Notes under the pieces: model-generated
The model's database searches: none
Told to the model about the DNA's origin: nothing
The model's input: only the letters and a program-made list of their open reading frames with translations
Part shown: positions 26,992 through 35,977 of the stretch, piece after piece
Layout: each line of letters opens with the position of its first letter
Position numbering within the stretch: position 1 is the stretch's first letter
Translations under genes and position numbers: made by a program
Assembly (NCBI GenBank): GCA_035628505.1
Contig: DASPJR010000088.1
Coordinates: 62,001-126,000, forward strand
Reading direction: 5' to 3'
Origin: DASPJR01 sp035628505
GTDB lineage: Bacteria > Planctomycetota > SZUA-567 > H5-PLA8
Length of the DNA: 64,000 nucleotides

Positions 26992-27207
26992 CTACCGCAG
27001 AGTCCGCTTGAATTATATACACCTCGGGCGCCGCGTTCTGTGGCGCGAGGGAAACCAGGCGGCGCTCGATACTTTTTCATCCGCGACAACTTTTTGCATG
27101 CACGCTTCGCCTCCTGGCGGGCCCGCTCACGCCTGAACTCGTATTTCCGGCGCGGCGGGACCATGCAGCCCGAACCGTGCGCACACGCGGAAGAAAGGAT
27201 GCCCGTT

Positions 27208-28149
27208 ATGAAGCGCTATGATGCACAGGTTCTCAAGCTTTATGGCCTCACCGAAGAGGACGCCCGCGACCCCGCGGCCGCGCTGCTCTCGGAAGGCGTC
27301 AAAAAGATGTTCAAAGTCGTCCAGTTCATGAAGCTGCCCGTTGACCTCGGTGATGACGGCCTCGGACAGGCCCGGGTGCTTGCCGAAGAGAAGAACGTTC
27401 CGCTCTGGCGGTCCATGACCGGACTCTTCCCGGACAGCGAAGGCAACATGTCGCCTGAAAAGCGCGAGCAAGCTGTGGAGCAGCTGGTGGGCATCGTCCT
27501 GAAGCTGCTGCGCTTTGAGATGAAAGCGGATGCGGAGGCAAAGAACCTCTATCACACTCCGTACTGGGATCCGCTGCCGAAGATCTGCGCGCGCCTGGGC
27601 ATTGCCAACTGCGAGCTCTCGCGCCTCTCCAAGGAAGCCTGCGGCCTGGCCGCGCACGAACTGGTCGATGTCGTACGCGTCAAAGCGGTCAAGGACCAGA
27701 TGAAAGAGCACGTTCGCATGTTCATCGCTGCAATTAAAGAGGAGGCCGCTTCATCTCCGCCCGGCACGGAAGACACCTCCGTTCTCAGCGACCCGCTGGC
27801 ACTCTTGAAAATCCTGCGCCAGGCGCGCCGCGGACCGCAGTTTCATCGCGGGCAGTGGGCCCTGACCCTGGGTTTCCCTACTTACGCCCGCTTCTACCGG
27901 GCCAGCCTCGTCTTTTATCAGCTCGCCCCGCAGCAGCTTGAGCTGGTAGCCATCGAAGAAGTCCTGGCCGAGATCGCTGCCGCGGAGAAGGCCGAACAAG
28001 GCAGCGCCGCCGCGACTGTTACTCCCGCAAAGCCAAAGAAGAAGAGCGTCAGCCAACGCCTTGCCTACGTCGTGTGGGCGCAGCTCAAGCAACGCCACGT
28101 GCAATTTTTTGCAGATCTCAAGCAGACGGTGCTGGCCGAAGCCTGCTGA
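27208..28149 (+). CDS. Unrecognised cytoplasmic protein, all-helical
   Basis: 313 residues from ATG 27208, which has GAAAGGA eight bases upstream; the frame is open back to 27040 and another ATG lies at 27199. It has no signal peptide and no membrane segment. The sequence is rich in helix formers throughout (KKMFKVVQFMKLPV, REQAVEQLVGIVLKLLRFEMKADAEAKN, KDQMKEHVRMFIAAIKEEA), with a Lys-rich linker PAKPKKKSVSQR near residue 285. I recognise no family. It stands alone between the kinase-SUMF1 gene and a repeat-rich non-coding region. Confidence 0.7.
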   Translation: MKRYDAQVLKLYGLTEEDARDPAAALLSEGVKKMFKVVQFMKLPVDLGDDGLGQARVLAEEKNVPLWRSMTGLFPDSEGNMSPEKREQAVEQLVGIVLKLLRFEMKADAEAKNLYHTPYWDPLPKICARLGIANCELSRLSKEACGLAAHELVDVVRVKAVKDQMKEHVRMFIAAIKEEAASSPPGTEDTSVLSDPLALLKILRQARRGPQFHRGQWALTLGFPTYARFYRASLVFYQLAPQQLELVAIEEVLAEIAAAEKAEQGSAAATVTPAKPKKKSVSQRLAYVVWAQLKQRHVQFFADLKQTVLAEAC

Positions 28150-28159
28150 GGTTTTGAAC

Positions 28160-28416
28160 GGACAGCACTGCTTGCGCGCTAACGCTTCCGAGTGGCCCAG
28201 CCCAACGGGCTGGGTGCCGAAGGCACAAGAAGCCACGGAACAAGCGCTGTCCCGGTTTGCGTGTGCACTTCTGTGGGACAGCGTCCGTCCTGCGGCTTCT
28301 TGTCGCTAACGCGACACGGCCCGTCGGGCCGTGCCACCCTGCGGGGTCACGTGTTCGTAAAGGAGCAGCGCGTCAGCACTGCCCATGGATGCGCATGCCT
28401 TGCATGGTCAGTGCTG
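28160..28416. repeat. Cluster of inverted repeats in a 493-base non-coding gap
   Basis: Several perfect hairpins occur: CCCAGCCC/GGGCTGGG (28196-28203, 28207-28214; loop of three); CACGGCCC/GGGCCGTG (28315-28322, 28326-28333; loop of three); an enclosing pair CAAGAAGCC/GGCTTCTTG (28226-28234, 28294-28302); and CAGCACTG-c-CCATG with CATGG-t-CAGTGCTG (28374-28387, 28403-28416). GCTAACGC also occurs twice. The pattern is that of a composite palindromic element or a structured RNA. The remaining part up to 28642 contains near-repeats of a GCCCGTG-CACAC word and no gene I can support. Confidence 0.65.
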
Positions 28417-28642
28417 CATAGCTGAAGGTCTGGACTGCCAACGATGAAGGTGCAAGCGATGCTGTCCTACGTCTGCGTTGCCCATGCCACACAGCGATGG
28501 CCACACGAGCTGCCCGTGTCACACGCGCAGCCCGTGCACACACTGCACCAGTGCGCGCGTTGCAATCTTTGTATCTGATTGTAATGGCCTGAGGCTCGTT
28601 GACTGCGGTACGGTGAAGGCAGAGTTACGGGACGGCTTTACT

Positions 28643-29467
28643 ATGCGGTATACCGACCTAATCGAGGTCAGGCGCGAGGACCTGGAAATAACGGCGTTGG
28701 TCATCGCCGGAAAAATTGAAAACGAACGCCGGAGGGCACTTCATTATGGCCTTGCCCTTGTGTTGATAACGCCCCTGGCATTTCTAATCGCGATCGCTCT
28801 GCTCATTGCAGGGGCTTTCTTGTGTCTTCATGATTCCCCTACCCCAGCGGCGATTCTTCCTTTTCTGCTGCCGATTTTTTCAGTCCTGGCGGCATTCGTT
28901 TTTCTGCTGGGTCAAATTAGCGTGGCGAAGCAAAAGGGATTCAACACGGCGGCGTTTGCACGCATCGCCATCGCAGTCGTAGTTTCGTTTCTGCTGGCAT
29001 CGTCGTCGATGTCAATCTCCCATCCCTCCCTGTTCTGGACGCTTCAAATCGCACTGACCTTGCTGATCATGGCCTTGGTGGGAACGACGCTCGAACTGGG
29101 GTGGTACGAGGAGAGTCCGCAATCTGAGGAAATTGATCGGGCAGTTCTCGGAACGTTTATTGCATCAGCCGTTCCGGGCGCATTACTCATGATGTATGCC
29201 GAGCTCATCCGGAAAGCCTGGCTCTGGCGTGGCCTGGACCAGGATGAACGTTTTGCAGCATCGGCAATCCTCTACGCTGTCGCCAATGAGGACTTCGCCA
29301 TGGAGAAAAAGATATTTCAGTGCCTCGGCAAGGAACGCGCGCGTCGTGTTCTCGACTCGCTGCTACATCTGGAACTGGTTCGTTTTTCCGCCACGCGTCT
29401 GCGCCTGAATGAAAAAGGAGAAATCGCGATGGGCATAAGACCCGCGCCAGTGGATTACGAGCATTGA
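28643..29467 (+). CDS. Membrane protein of unknown function, four membrane segments
   Basis: 274 residues from ATG 28643 (MRYTDLIEVRRED); the frame is open upstream, but that part reads as non-coding and Cys-rich. Four hydrophobic segments fall at about residues 36-65, 72-92, 108-130 and 136-157, followed by a charged C-terminal region of about 100 residues. The end (ERARRVLDSLLHLELVRFSATRLRLNEKGEIAMG) looks like a winged-helix or similar small domain. The gene is convergent with phoR, 35 bases apart. No family was recognised and no good ribosome-binding site is seen. Confidence 0.6.
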   Translation: MRYTDLIEVRREDLEITALVIAGKIENERRRALHYGLALVLITPLAFLIAIALLIAGAFLCLHDSPTPAAILPFLLPIFSVLAAFVFLLGQISVAKQKGFNTAAFARIAIAVVVSFLLASSSMSISHPSLFWTLQIALTLLIMALVGTTLELGWYEESPQSEEIDRAVLGTFIASAVPGALLMMYAELIRKAWLWRGLDQDERFAASAILYAVANEDFAMEKKIFQCLGKERARRVLDSLLHLELVRFSATRLRLNEKGEIAMGIRPAPVDYEH

Positions 29468-29502
29468 AAGCAGACACTGAAATCCAGTCATACACCCATT
29501 AT

Positions 29503-30906
29503 TCAGTGTTCGACCGGCTCCTGCTGCGGGAGGGGGGACTTGAAGCGCATGAAAAAAGTCGAGCCCTTATTCATTTCCGATTCCACATGGATGCTCGCGC
29601 CATGAGCCAGAGCGATGTGCTTGACGATCGCAAGGCCCAGGCCCGTGCCACCGCGGTCGCGCGAGCGGGCTTTGTCCACACGGTAGAATCGTTCAAAGAC
29701 GTGCGGCAGCGCGTTGGGCGGAATTCCAATCCCCGTGTCGGCGACGCTCACCTCCCACTGCGAATCGCTGTCGGATTCGCGGTTGAGCCTGGCCAGGCGC
29801 ACCTGCACTTTTCCGTTCTCGCGGTTGTAGTTGATTGCGTTTTCAATCAGATTCGAAATCGCCTGCACCAGCAGGCCGCGTTCACCGCGAATGGGCACCG
29901 TCTGCTGCGGCAAGTCGGCCTCGAGCGCCACCCGGCGCGTGCCCGCCAGCGCCTGGCATTGCTCAACGGCTGTGTTCACCGCTTCGCACAGATCGAGCTG
30001 CGTGCTGGCGATCTCCTGCTGCGGGTTTTCAAGACGCGAAAGGCGCAGCAGGTCACCCACAATGCGGCTCAGGTTTTCAGCCTGGCGGTGACAGATCTTC
30101 AGGAATTGCTGCGCCTGATCCCGGTCCTCCCACGCGCCGGATTCAAGCGTTTCAAGATAGCCCAGCAGGGAAGTCAGCGGCGTGCGCAACTCGTGCGAAA
30201 CGTTGGCGACGAATTCAGTGCGCATGCGTTCCAGGCGGCGCAGCTCCGACATGTCGTGGAAGACGGCCACGGCGCCGGAAAGCCGGGCTTCGTCGTGAAC
30301 CGGCGCGCAGCGCGCGAGGATGAAGCGTCTGCCCGTCTGGCCATCAAGCGGAAGCTGCATCTCAAAGCCGCAGGCCTGGGCGGCGTCAACGGCCTGCGAG
30401 ATATTGCCGACCAGATCCGGAAGCGCGGCGACTTCCGCCAGCGGCCGTCCCACGGGCTCAGGGTCGCCGCTGATATTCAGCATCTTGCGGGCTGCCGGGT
30501 TGGCCACGATGACGCGCTTCTGGGAGTCGATCACGAGGATGCCTTCTTCCATCGCGGCGAGAATGGCTTTAAGCCCGCTGCTCTCCGCCTGCAGATGCGC
30601 GATCCGCTCCTGCGCCTCACGCGCGTTTTTTTCGAGGATGCCTGTTACGGACTGGCTTTCATCCGGCGCCTGGCCGTGCAGCTTTGCGAGCGTGGCGTGG
30701 ATCTCATCGAGCTGAGCGGCCTGCTCCCGCTGGCGTTTCAAAGCGATGGAAAGCAGCACCAGGAGGCCGGCAAGCGACAGGCCAAGCGCCGCAATCTGCA
30801 GCGGACCGCGCGGCTCAAGAAGACTATACGCAAGCACCGCCGCCGCGGTGAGAACGGCTCCGGCAGCGGCAGAATTTCGGATCGGACAGGGAGAGCGCAT
30901 GGGCAT
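29503..30906 (-). CDS. phoR: Phosphate-regulon sensor histidine kinase
   Basis: 467 residues from ATG 30906 (GAGG nine bases upstream). Two N-terminal membrane helices (about 12-32 and 37-57) and a coiled linker lead to a PAS domain (about 105-210; MEEGILVIDSQKRVIVANPAA). The dimerisation/phosphoacceptor domain follows, with His238 in NVSHELRTPLTSLLGYLE. The ATPase domain has N-box LIENAINYNRENG, G1 DTGIGIPP and G2 GGTGLGLAIVKHIALAHG. The domain order matches PhoR. It lies 64 bases downstream of phoB and next to phoU/pst, which supports phosphate sensing. PhoR kinases sense phosphate status through the Pst transporter and PhoU (family knowledge). Confidence 0.9.
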   Translation of the reverse strand: MPMRSPCPIRNSAAAGAVLTAAAVLAYSLLEPRGPLQIAALGLSLAGLLVLLSIALKRQREQAAQLDEIHATLAKLHGQAPDESQSVTGILEKNAREAQERIAHLQAESSGLKAILAAMEEGILVIDSQKRVIVANPAARKMLNISGDPEPVGRPLAEVAALPDLVGNISQAVDAAQACGFEMQLPLDGQTGRRFILARCAPVHDEARLSGAVAVFHDMSELRRLERMRTEFVANVSHELRTPLTSLLGYLETLESGAWEDRDQAQQFLKICHRQAENLSRIVGDLLRLSRLENPQQEIASTQLDLCEAVNTAVEQCQALAGTRRVALEADLPQQTVPIRGERGLLVQAISNLIENAINYNRENGKVQVRLARLNRESDSDSQWEVSVADTGIGIPPNALPHVFERFYRVDKARSRDRGGTGLGLAIVKHIALAHGASIHVESEMNKGSTFFMRFKSPLPQQEPVEH

Positions 30907-30970
30907 CGTTGAGAGCCTCAAGAGCAAGTATAGCAGCGAGGCGGCGCCACGGGCGGTCAGAATTTCCGGC

Positions 30971-31663
30971 TCATTCGTCCTTCAAGCGATACCCGACGCC
31001 GCGGACGGTTTCCACCAGCGCGCCGCACGGACCCAGCTTGCGGCGCAGGGAGCTGACGTGGACATCGATGGTACGGTTGAGCACGAAATGATCCTGCCCG
31101 AGCGCCAGGTCGAGGAGCTGGTTGCGCGTCAGCACGCGGCCGATCTGCCGCGCGAGGTTCTGCAGGATGCGGAATTCGGCGAGCGTCAGATCGATGCGCT
31201 GGCCCTTGACCGTAACCTCGTGACGGGTGGCATCGATCTTGAGCGCGCCCAGCACAAAGGGTTTTTCATCTGCTTCGGCGTCCAGGTCCGACACGCGCCG
31301 GACCACGGCGCGCACGCGCGCCAGCAGAACGCGGATGCTGAAAGGTTTCACCAGGTAATCGTCGGCGCCCAGCTCCAGCCCGGTGACGATGTCGGCTTCC
31401 TCGTCCTTGGCCGTAACAATGAGAATGCCGGTGCGGCGCAGGTTGGCGTTCGCGCGGATGCGGCGGCAGACTTCGAGGCCGTGCATGCCCGGAAGCATCA
31501 GGTCGAGGATCACCATATCGTAATGATTCGTTTCGACGAGCTTGAGGCCTTTTTCGCCTTCAGCGGTGCCCGAAACATCGTAGCCCTCGCGCGTGAGGTT
31601 GTGCCGGATCAACTCGCGGATGTCATTGTCGTCTTCGATAACCAGGATCTTGCTCTTCGCCAT
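30971..31663 (-). CDS. phoB: Phosphate-regulon response regulator, OmpR/PhoB family
   Basis: 230 residues from ATG 31663 (GGAGAG six bases upstream). The receiver domain has the acidic pair Asp11-Asp12, phosphoacceptor Asp54 (VILDLMLPG), a conserved Thr region (ILIVTAKD) and Lys (YLVKPF). The C-terminal winged helix reads LTLAEFRILQNLARQIGRVLTRNQLLDLA..TIDVHVSSLRRKLG..ETVRGVGYRLKD. It is the first gene of phoB-phoR and is divergent from phoU. A cluster of TTAAC-like words in the shared gap is a likely binding site for PhoB itself. Confidence 0.9.
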   Translation of the reverse strand: MAKSKILVIEDDNDIRELIRHNLTREGYDVSGTAEGEKGLKLVETNHYDMVILDLMLPGMHGLEVCRRIRANANLRRTGILIVTAKDEEADIVTGLELGADDYLVKPFSIRVLLARVRAVVRRVSDLDAEADEKPFVLGALKIDATRHEVTVKGQRIDLTLAEFRILQNLARQIGRVLTRNQLLDLALGQDHFVLNRTIDVHVSSLRRKLGPCGALVETVRGVGYRLKDE

Positions 31664-31696
31664 GGCACTCTCCGTTTCCAATCTGGCACGGCGACA

Positions 31697-31756
31697 TTAA
31701 CACGCGAAAAATGCACACTGCAACAACCATTACACATTCTTAACGAGAGCTTGTTC
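31697..31756. promoter_or_regulatory. Putative Pho-box cluster between phoB and phoU
   Basis: The plus strand reads TTAACA (31697), TTACAC (31730), TTAACG (31740) and TTGTTC (31751). Intervals of 33, 10 and 11 bases keep the words on one face of the helix. The TTAACn-N5-TTAACn layout resembles the PhoP box of Bacillus and matches the better-conserved site before pstS. It is inferred; there is no binding evidence. Confidence 0.45.
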
Positions 31757-31926
31757 AAAGCATGATCTTTGAAAGTCTTGATTTGCACGCGGCTGCTGTG
31801 ATACACTCATGCTCGAAGTTGGCCTGCATGAATCCGCGCAGATCGCCGATAAGAGTGTGGCGAAAGGCGGGTCTCAGACGTATGGCACAACTGCTCAGTA
31901 TGTTCCCGCGAGGTATTTCCGGAACC

Positions 31927-32571
31927 ATGACCAATCCCCTCCTTGAAGTGCGCATGGAGAGCTTGCGCGAATCGCTCGAAAAGCTCGCCGCGGCCGTCGA
32001 TGACAACCTGCGCTCAGTCCTGCTGAAGCTGACTTGCGACAAGGCAGTGTCGGCTGGCGCCCCGTTTGTCAGCGTCGATGAACTGGCGCGAACAGTTCGC
32101 GAACGCTGTCTGTTGCTGCTGGCGCGCGAACACCCCATGGCTGGCGACCTGAAGTTCGCAATGGCCGCGCTGCGCGTTGGACACGATTACGAACGCGTCA
32201 ATGAACTGGCGCAGGCGCTCATCCGCCGCATCGAGAAGCTCACCGGAACGCCCGTGCAGGACCTGATGCAGGATATGACCGGCGTCATGGCCGACATCCT
32301 GAAGCTTCACGAAATCGTCCGCCGCACGTGGTTGCGCGACCGCGGCCATTTCACATCGGAGGAAATCAAACCACAGGTCGCGGCGCATTCCTCCGTGGTC
32401 GGCTCGCAGATCAGCGTGATCCAGAACAAGATCATGGAAGCGATCGCGCGCGGCGGAAACAACGCCGAGATCTTCGTGGAGGTCGTCCTCGCCTGCCGGC
32501 ATCTCAAGCGCATCGCGACGACTCTCGAATCCATTCCAGACGAGCTGAACGCGTTCGACAAAGCAGCGTGA
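31927..32571 (+). CDS. phoU: PhoU-like phosphate signalling protein
   Basis: 214 residues from ATG 31927, chosen because MTNPLLEVRMESLRESLEKLAAAV matches the usual start of PhoU; the frame is open back to 31762 without family similarity. It is all-helical, with two PhoU repeats. The diagnostic stretch is LLLLAREHPMAGDLKFAMAALRVGHDYERVNELAQAL, and a second repeat has SQISVIQNKIMEAIARGGNNAEIFVEVVLACRHLKRIATTLESI. PhoU proteins link the Pst transporter to PhoR and keep the regulon off when phosphate is plentiful. Placing phoU ahead of pst is unusual compared with E. coli, where it is last. Confidence 0.85.
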   Translation: MTNPLLEVRMESLRESLEKLAAAVDDNLRSVLLKLTCDKAVSAGAPFVSVDELARTVRERCLLLLAREHPMAGDLKFAMAALRVGHDYERVNELAQALIRRIEKLTGTPVQDLMQDMTGVMADILKLHEIVRRTWLRDRGHFTSEEIKPQVAAHSSVVGSQISVIQNKIMEAIARGGNNAEIFVEVVLACRHLKRIATTLESIPDELNAFDKAA

Positions 32572-32650
32572 CGCATCGATAAAAAAAGCAGTTGAACGGC
32601 TCTTCTATATAGAGGCTTTGGTCGCAGGCCTCGCAGCGCCTGGATTTTAG

Positions 32651-34693
32651 ATGTCGAACAAATCAAAGGATAAGCCGGCGCGCGCCACACATGACGCGAC
32701 GCCGGCCGCACCTTCTATTGCACACCCAAATGCGCTCCGCCGGAGTCTGCCGTGGCTGATGCTGGCTCTCGCGCTGCTCGCGGCCATAGCCGTCTATGGA
32801 ATCGCCGTAACCGACCGCTGGTTCTACGACGATGCCGATTACGTTCTCAACGATCCGCGCCTTGAAAGTCTGCGCCTGTTTTCGCCGCTGCACTGGCACG
32901 AGCCGCCGCCTCCGCTTCCCAAAGAGGCCAGCCCGGACCTCTATTTGCCCGGATACGACAAGCCGTTAATCGCCGACCGCTACGTCTGGCGCCTGAGCTT
33001 CGCCCTGGAACGGGCGCTATTCGGAGAGAGCTACTCGGCCACGCACGCGCACACGATCAATCTGCTGCTGCATCTGGCATGCGTGGGAATGCTCTTTATT
33101 GCGCTGCGAAATCTCCTGCGGCTCTATAGCGAAAGTTTTCCGCAATCCACGCCAAGCCGCGCGCCGTGGCATCTCTGGCCCGGGCTGGCGGCGCTGATCT
33201 TTGCGATTCACCCCTGGGCCGCTGAGCCCGTCTGCTACGTCTCGGCGCGCAACGGCAGCCTTGGCGCACTGTTTTCACTAAGCGCGCTGGCGCTGGTTGC
33301 CGACGCGCTGCGTACTGCGGCAACGCAGCGGCGAAGAATCGTTGAAATCGTTACAGCCGCGCTGCTGTGTCTTCTGGCCTACGGCAGCAAAGAGAATTTT
33401 ATCGTCGCGCCCGCGGCGGTATTGCTGGCGTGCTGGCCGGTGTTATGGAAGCGAATGAGCGAGAAATCGCGCGGACGCGCTTTTGCCATTTCCGCGTGCG
33501 GTCTGCTGGCTCTGCTTCTGCTCGGCTACGCCGGCGTGCGCGGAAGCGAGCGCGCGGCGGGACTTTTTGCCCAGACGAAAAACTTCGGCGGCCCGTATCT
33601 GCTCGAAATTCAAAGCCCGATTCTGCTAATGATACTTCTCGATCAGCTACCGTGCATGCGGCTCTCACTCGAGACAGGCCACCCGGGCTGGCCGCTGGCC
33701 GCGTGCTGGCTGGCGTTGGCGTTGAATGGTGGACTGGTTCTCACGGGAATCATCGCGGGGCGGCGGAGACCGGCACTACTGGGTCTTGCCGTCTTTTATG
33801 TTCTGCTGCTGCCGACCAACTCGTTCCTCCCCCGCCCTGATTTTCTCGCCGCGCGCAACGTCTATCTGCCATGCGCCGCGATCGCGGCCGTTTTTTCCGG
33901 CGCGCTCATTTTTCTCGCGTCGCGGCAGCAGAAGATCGCTCTAATTGCTGGCGGCGTTCTGCTCGGCTATTGGGCAATCACGGCGCATGTGTGGGCGGGA
34001 TGCTTCGCCGATCCGCAGAAAGTCTGGGCGCGCAGCGCGCGCGTTGCGCCGGAGCATGCCACGGTGCGGCTCAATCACGCCGTTTCGTTTCTGAAGCAGC
34101 CAAACCTGGACGCGGAGTCCCGCAAGCTCGTCGAGGCCGAAGCGAACGCCGCGCTTGCGGTAGAGGATTCTCCGACGATGCGCTATCACACGGCGCGCCC
34201 GCGGACCAACCGCCGCGCCGTGGCGTATCGACTGCTCGCCGAGCTGCGCCGCCGCGAAGAGCGCTACGCCCAGGCTGTGGAGTTCATTCAAAAAAGCTGG
34301 CAGGAGAGCAACAATCTGGAGACCTGGCTGCTCTGGGCGGATCTGTGTTACGACGACGAAATGCAGGAGCAGTCCGCGCAGATGCTGAGCGAAGGTCTGC
34401 GCGTCTGGCCGCACGCCTGGTGGCCGCGAGTGATGCGCGGACTCTTCCGCGGCCGGAGAATGGCGCCTGAGGCCATGACGCACGACATTTATTCCGATCT
34501 GCTTCCAGCCGAAAACGCCGGCGATTCGCCGATCCGTCCGTTGCGTGCGCTGCAGGTCCGCGTGCTTGGAATTCTGGCGCAATCAAAACAGGCCCGCGAG
34601 CGCGCTGCATCGCTTGTGGAGAGAATGAGCCGGATGGGCGTTCCGGCTGCCGAACTTGAAGAGTTGCAGAAGGCAATTCAGTCAGGAGATTAA
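32651..34693 (+). CDS. GT-C-type membrane glycosyltransferase-like protein with TPR-like tail
   Basis: 680 residues. The first of about ten membrane segments is at 31-51. The following loop DRWFYDDADYVLNDPRL carries the paired aspartates typical of the first extracytoplasmic loop of GT-C lipid-sugar-dependent glycosyltransferases (TMTC/PMT-like). HTINLLLHLACVGMLF and PGLAALIFAIHPWAAEPVCYVSARNGSL are further hallmarks of that class. The last 220 residues are soluble and helical (RLNHAVSFLKQP.., YAQAVEFIQKSWQESNNLETWLLWADLCYDDE), resembling TPR repeats. It sits between phoU and pstS, an unexpected position for a glycosyltransferase. Donor and acceptor are unknown. Confidence 0.7.
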   Translation: MSNKSKDKPARATHDATPAAPSIAHPNALRRSLPWLMLALALLAAIAVYGIAVTDRWFYDDADYVLNDPRLESLRLFSPLHWHEPPPPLPKEASPDLYLPGYDKPLIADRYVWRLSFALERALFGESYSATHAHTINLLLHLACVGMLFIALRNLLRLYSESFPQSTPSRAPWHLWPGLAALIFAIHPWAAEPVCYVSARNGSLGALFSLSALALVADALRTAATQRRRIVEIVTAALLCLLAYGSKENFIVAPAAVLLACWPVLWKRMSEKSRGRAFAISACGLLALLLLGYAGVRGSERAAGLFAQTKNFGGPYLLEIQSPILLMILLDQLPCMRLSLETGHPGWPLAACWLALALNGGLVLTGIIAGRRRPALLGLAVFYVLLLPTNSFLPRPDFLAARNVYLPCAAIAAVFSGALIFLASRQQKIALIAGGVLLGYWAITAHVWAGCFADPQKVWARSARVAPEHATVRLNHAVSFLKQPNLDAESRKLVEAEANAALAVEDSPTMRYHTARPRTNRRAVAYRLLAELRRREERYAQAVEFIQKSWQESNNLETWLLWADLCYDDEMQEQSAQMLSEGLRVWPHAWWPRVMRGLFRGRRMAPEAMTHDIYSDLLPAENAGDSPIRPLRALQVRVLGILAQSKQARERAASLVERMSRMGVPAAELEELQKAIQSGD

Positions 34694-34765
34694 CGCGCGC
34701 GCCGGAAAATATAGCGCTGCAGGACGCAGTTTTTTAAGATTTCGACGCTGCAGCCATTCAGTTCT

Positions 34766-34815
34766 TTGACAACCTGTTCAAGCTGCAAGACTTATGTCTT
34801 AACGAAACGTTAACA
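34766..34815 (+). promoter_or_regulatory. Putative Pho box upstream of pstS: five hexamers at 11-bp spacing
   Basis: TTGACA (34766), TTCAAG (34777), AGACTT (34788), TTAACG (34799) and TTAACA (34810) are each separated by five bases, giving an exact 11-bp period. The last two match the TTAACA-N5-TTAACA type of PhoP box; the first three are weaker. The site lies 130-180 bases before the pstS start. Confidence 0.55.
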
Positions 34816-34941
34816 CACCTCACACGATGGCTTTACCTCCGCAAGGTACAGTTCTGGCAGATGAAGAGCGAGAGAAGATGCCGGCGCAATGAGGCGACGG
34901 CAGGTGCGCAGATAAGGGATCTGCGCAGCGGAGAATAGAAG

Positions 34942-35907
34942 ATGAAAACGGCCATCGTGGCGCTGCTCAGTGCCATCCTGTTGTGTGCAAGTTCGAACGC
35001 CGCTCAGACGGAAAAAGACGGCAAGATCGTTTCAATCGGCTCAGACACAATGAGCCACCTCATGAAAAATACCGCTGAAGCCTTTAAGGCGCGGCGTCCA
35101 GATGTGACCGTGGAAGTTCAGGATCCCGGATCGTCCGCAGGCATAGGCGCGATGATCAACGGACAGAGCGATTTGTGCCCGTCGTCGCGGGCGATGAAAC
35201 CGGAAGAGTTCGCAAAATTTGCCGATAACTTCGGCAGCGGCGTGCGGCCGATCGATTTGCGCGTCGCTCTGGACGGGATTGTCATCTACGTCCACAAAGA
35301 CAACCCGATCAATCAGCTCTCACTCGAGCAGATCGGCCGCATTTTCGCGCAGAACCCCGCTGAGGATCTCACGGACAGCAAGGGCAAAGTCTCGAAGGGA
35401 ATGGGGACGAAGATCAGGACGTGGGGCGAAGTTGATCCGAATCTTCCGCCCGAATTCAAGAGTGCCAAGATCACTCTCTACAGCCGCAACGCTGCGTCAG
35501 GAACGTATTCCTTCTTCAAGGAACACGCGCTCAACAACCACGACTTCGACGCCAACAGCCAGGAAATGCCGGGCACATCGTCGGTCGTGAACGGCGTGGC
35601 CAAGGACAGGTTTGCGATCGGCTATGGCGGCATCGGCTACAAGACGAACGAAGTCAAGCTTCTCCCCATTTCGCCGCGCCAGGGCGAACCGGCCATCCCG
35701 CCAACGACCGAATCCGTGGCGCAGAAAAAGTATCCGATCTCGCGCGCGCTGCAGATTTTCATCCCCAAGAAACCGCAAGGCGTGCTCAAAGAATACCTCG
35801 AGTTCATCCTCTCGCCCGAGGGACAGAAAATCATTGAGGGCGAGAAAGTCGGTTTCGTCGGTCTGCCTGAAGCCCTGCGGCTGAAGGAACTCGAGAAGCT
35901 GAAGTAA
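34942..35907 (+). CDS. pstS: Phosphate ABC transporter substrate-binding protein
   Basis: 321 residues; GGAG eight bases before ATG. A signal peptide (MKTAIVALLSAILLCASSNA) has a likely cut before AQTEKDG. The phosphate-binding-protein pattern is clear: IVSIGSDTMSHLM near the start, VEVQDPGSSAGIGAMINGQSDLCPSSRAMKPEE, RNAASGTYSFFKEH, and the closing KEYLEFILSPEGQKIIEGEKVGFVGLP. It captures inorganic phosphate outside the inner membrane and hands it to PstC/PstA. It begins the pstSCAB unit behind a Pho-box-like cluster. Confidence 0.92.
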   Translation: MKTAIVALLSAILLCASSNAAQTEKDGKIVSIGSDTMSHLMKNTAEAFKARRPDVTVEVQDPGSSAGIGAMINGQSDLCPSSRAMKPEEFAKFADNFGSGVRPIDLRVALDGIVIYVHKDNPINQLSLEQIGRIFAQNPAEDLTDSKGKVSKGMGTKIRTWGEVDPNLPPEFKSAKITLYSRNAASGTYSFFKEHALNNHDFDANSQEMPGTSSVVNGVAKDRFAIGYGGIGYKTNEVKLLPISPRQGEPAIPPTTESVAQKKYPISRALQIFIPKKPQGVLKEYLEFILSPEGQKIIEGEKVGFVGLPEALRLKELEKLK

Positions 35908-35977
35908 GCGGCCAGCGGACAAGCGGGCCGCAGCAGGCGCTGCGGCTCTGATGGTCACCTGCTCCAAGAGGCCAAAC

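Noticed and set aside
28478..28642. Upstream extension of the four-helix membrane protein to 28478
   Set aside because: The added residues are Cys/His-rich with no similarity to membrane proteins and derive from the repeat-rich non-coding stretch.
29464..31765. Long plus-strand frames opposite phoR and phoB
   Set aside because: They mirror well-defined histidine kinase and response regulator genes and resemble no family.
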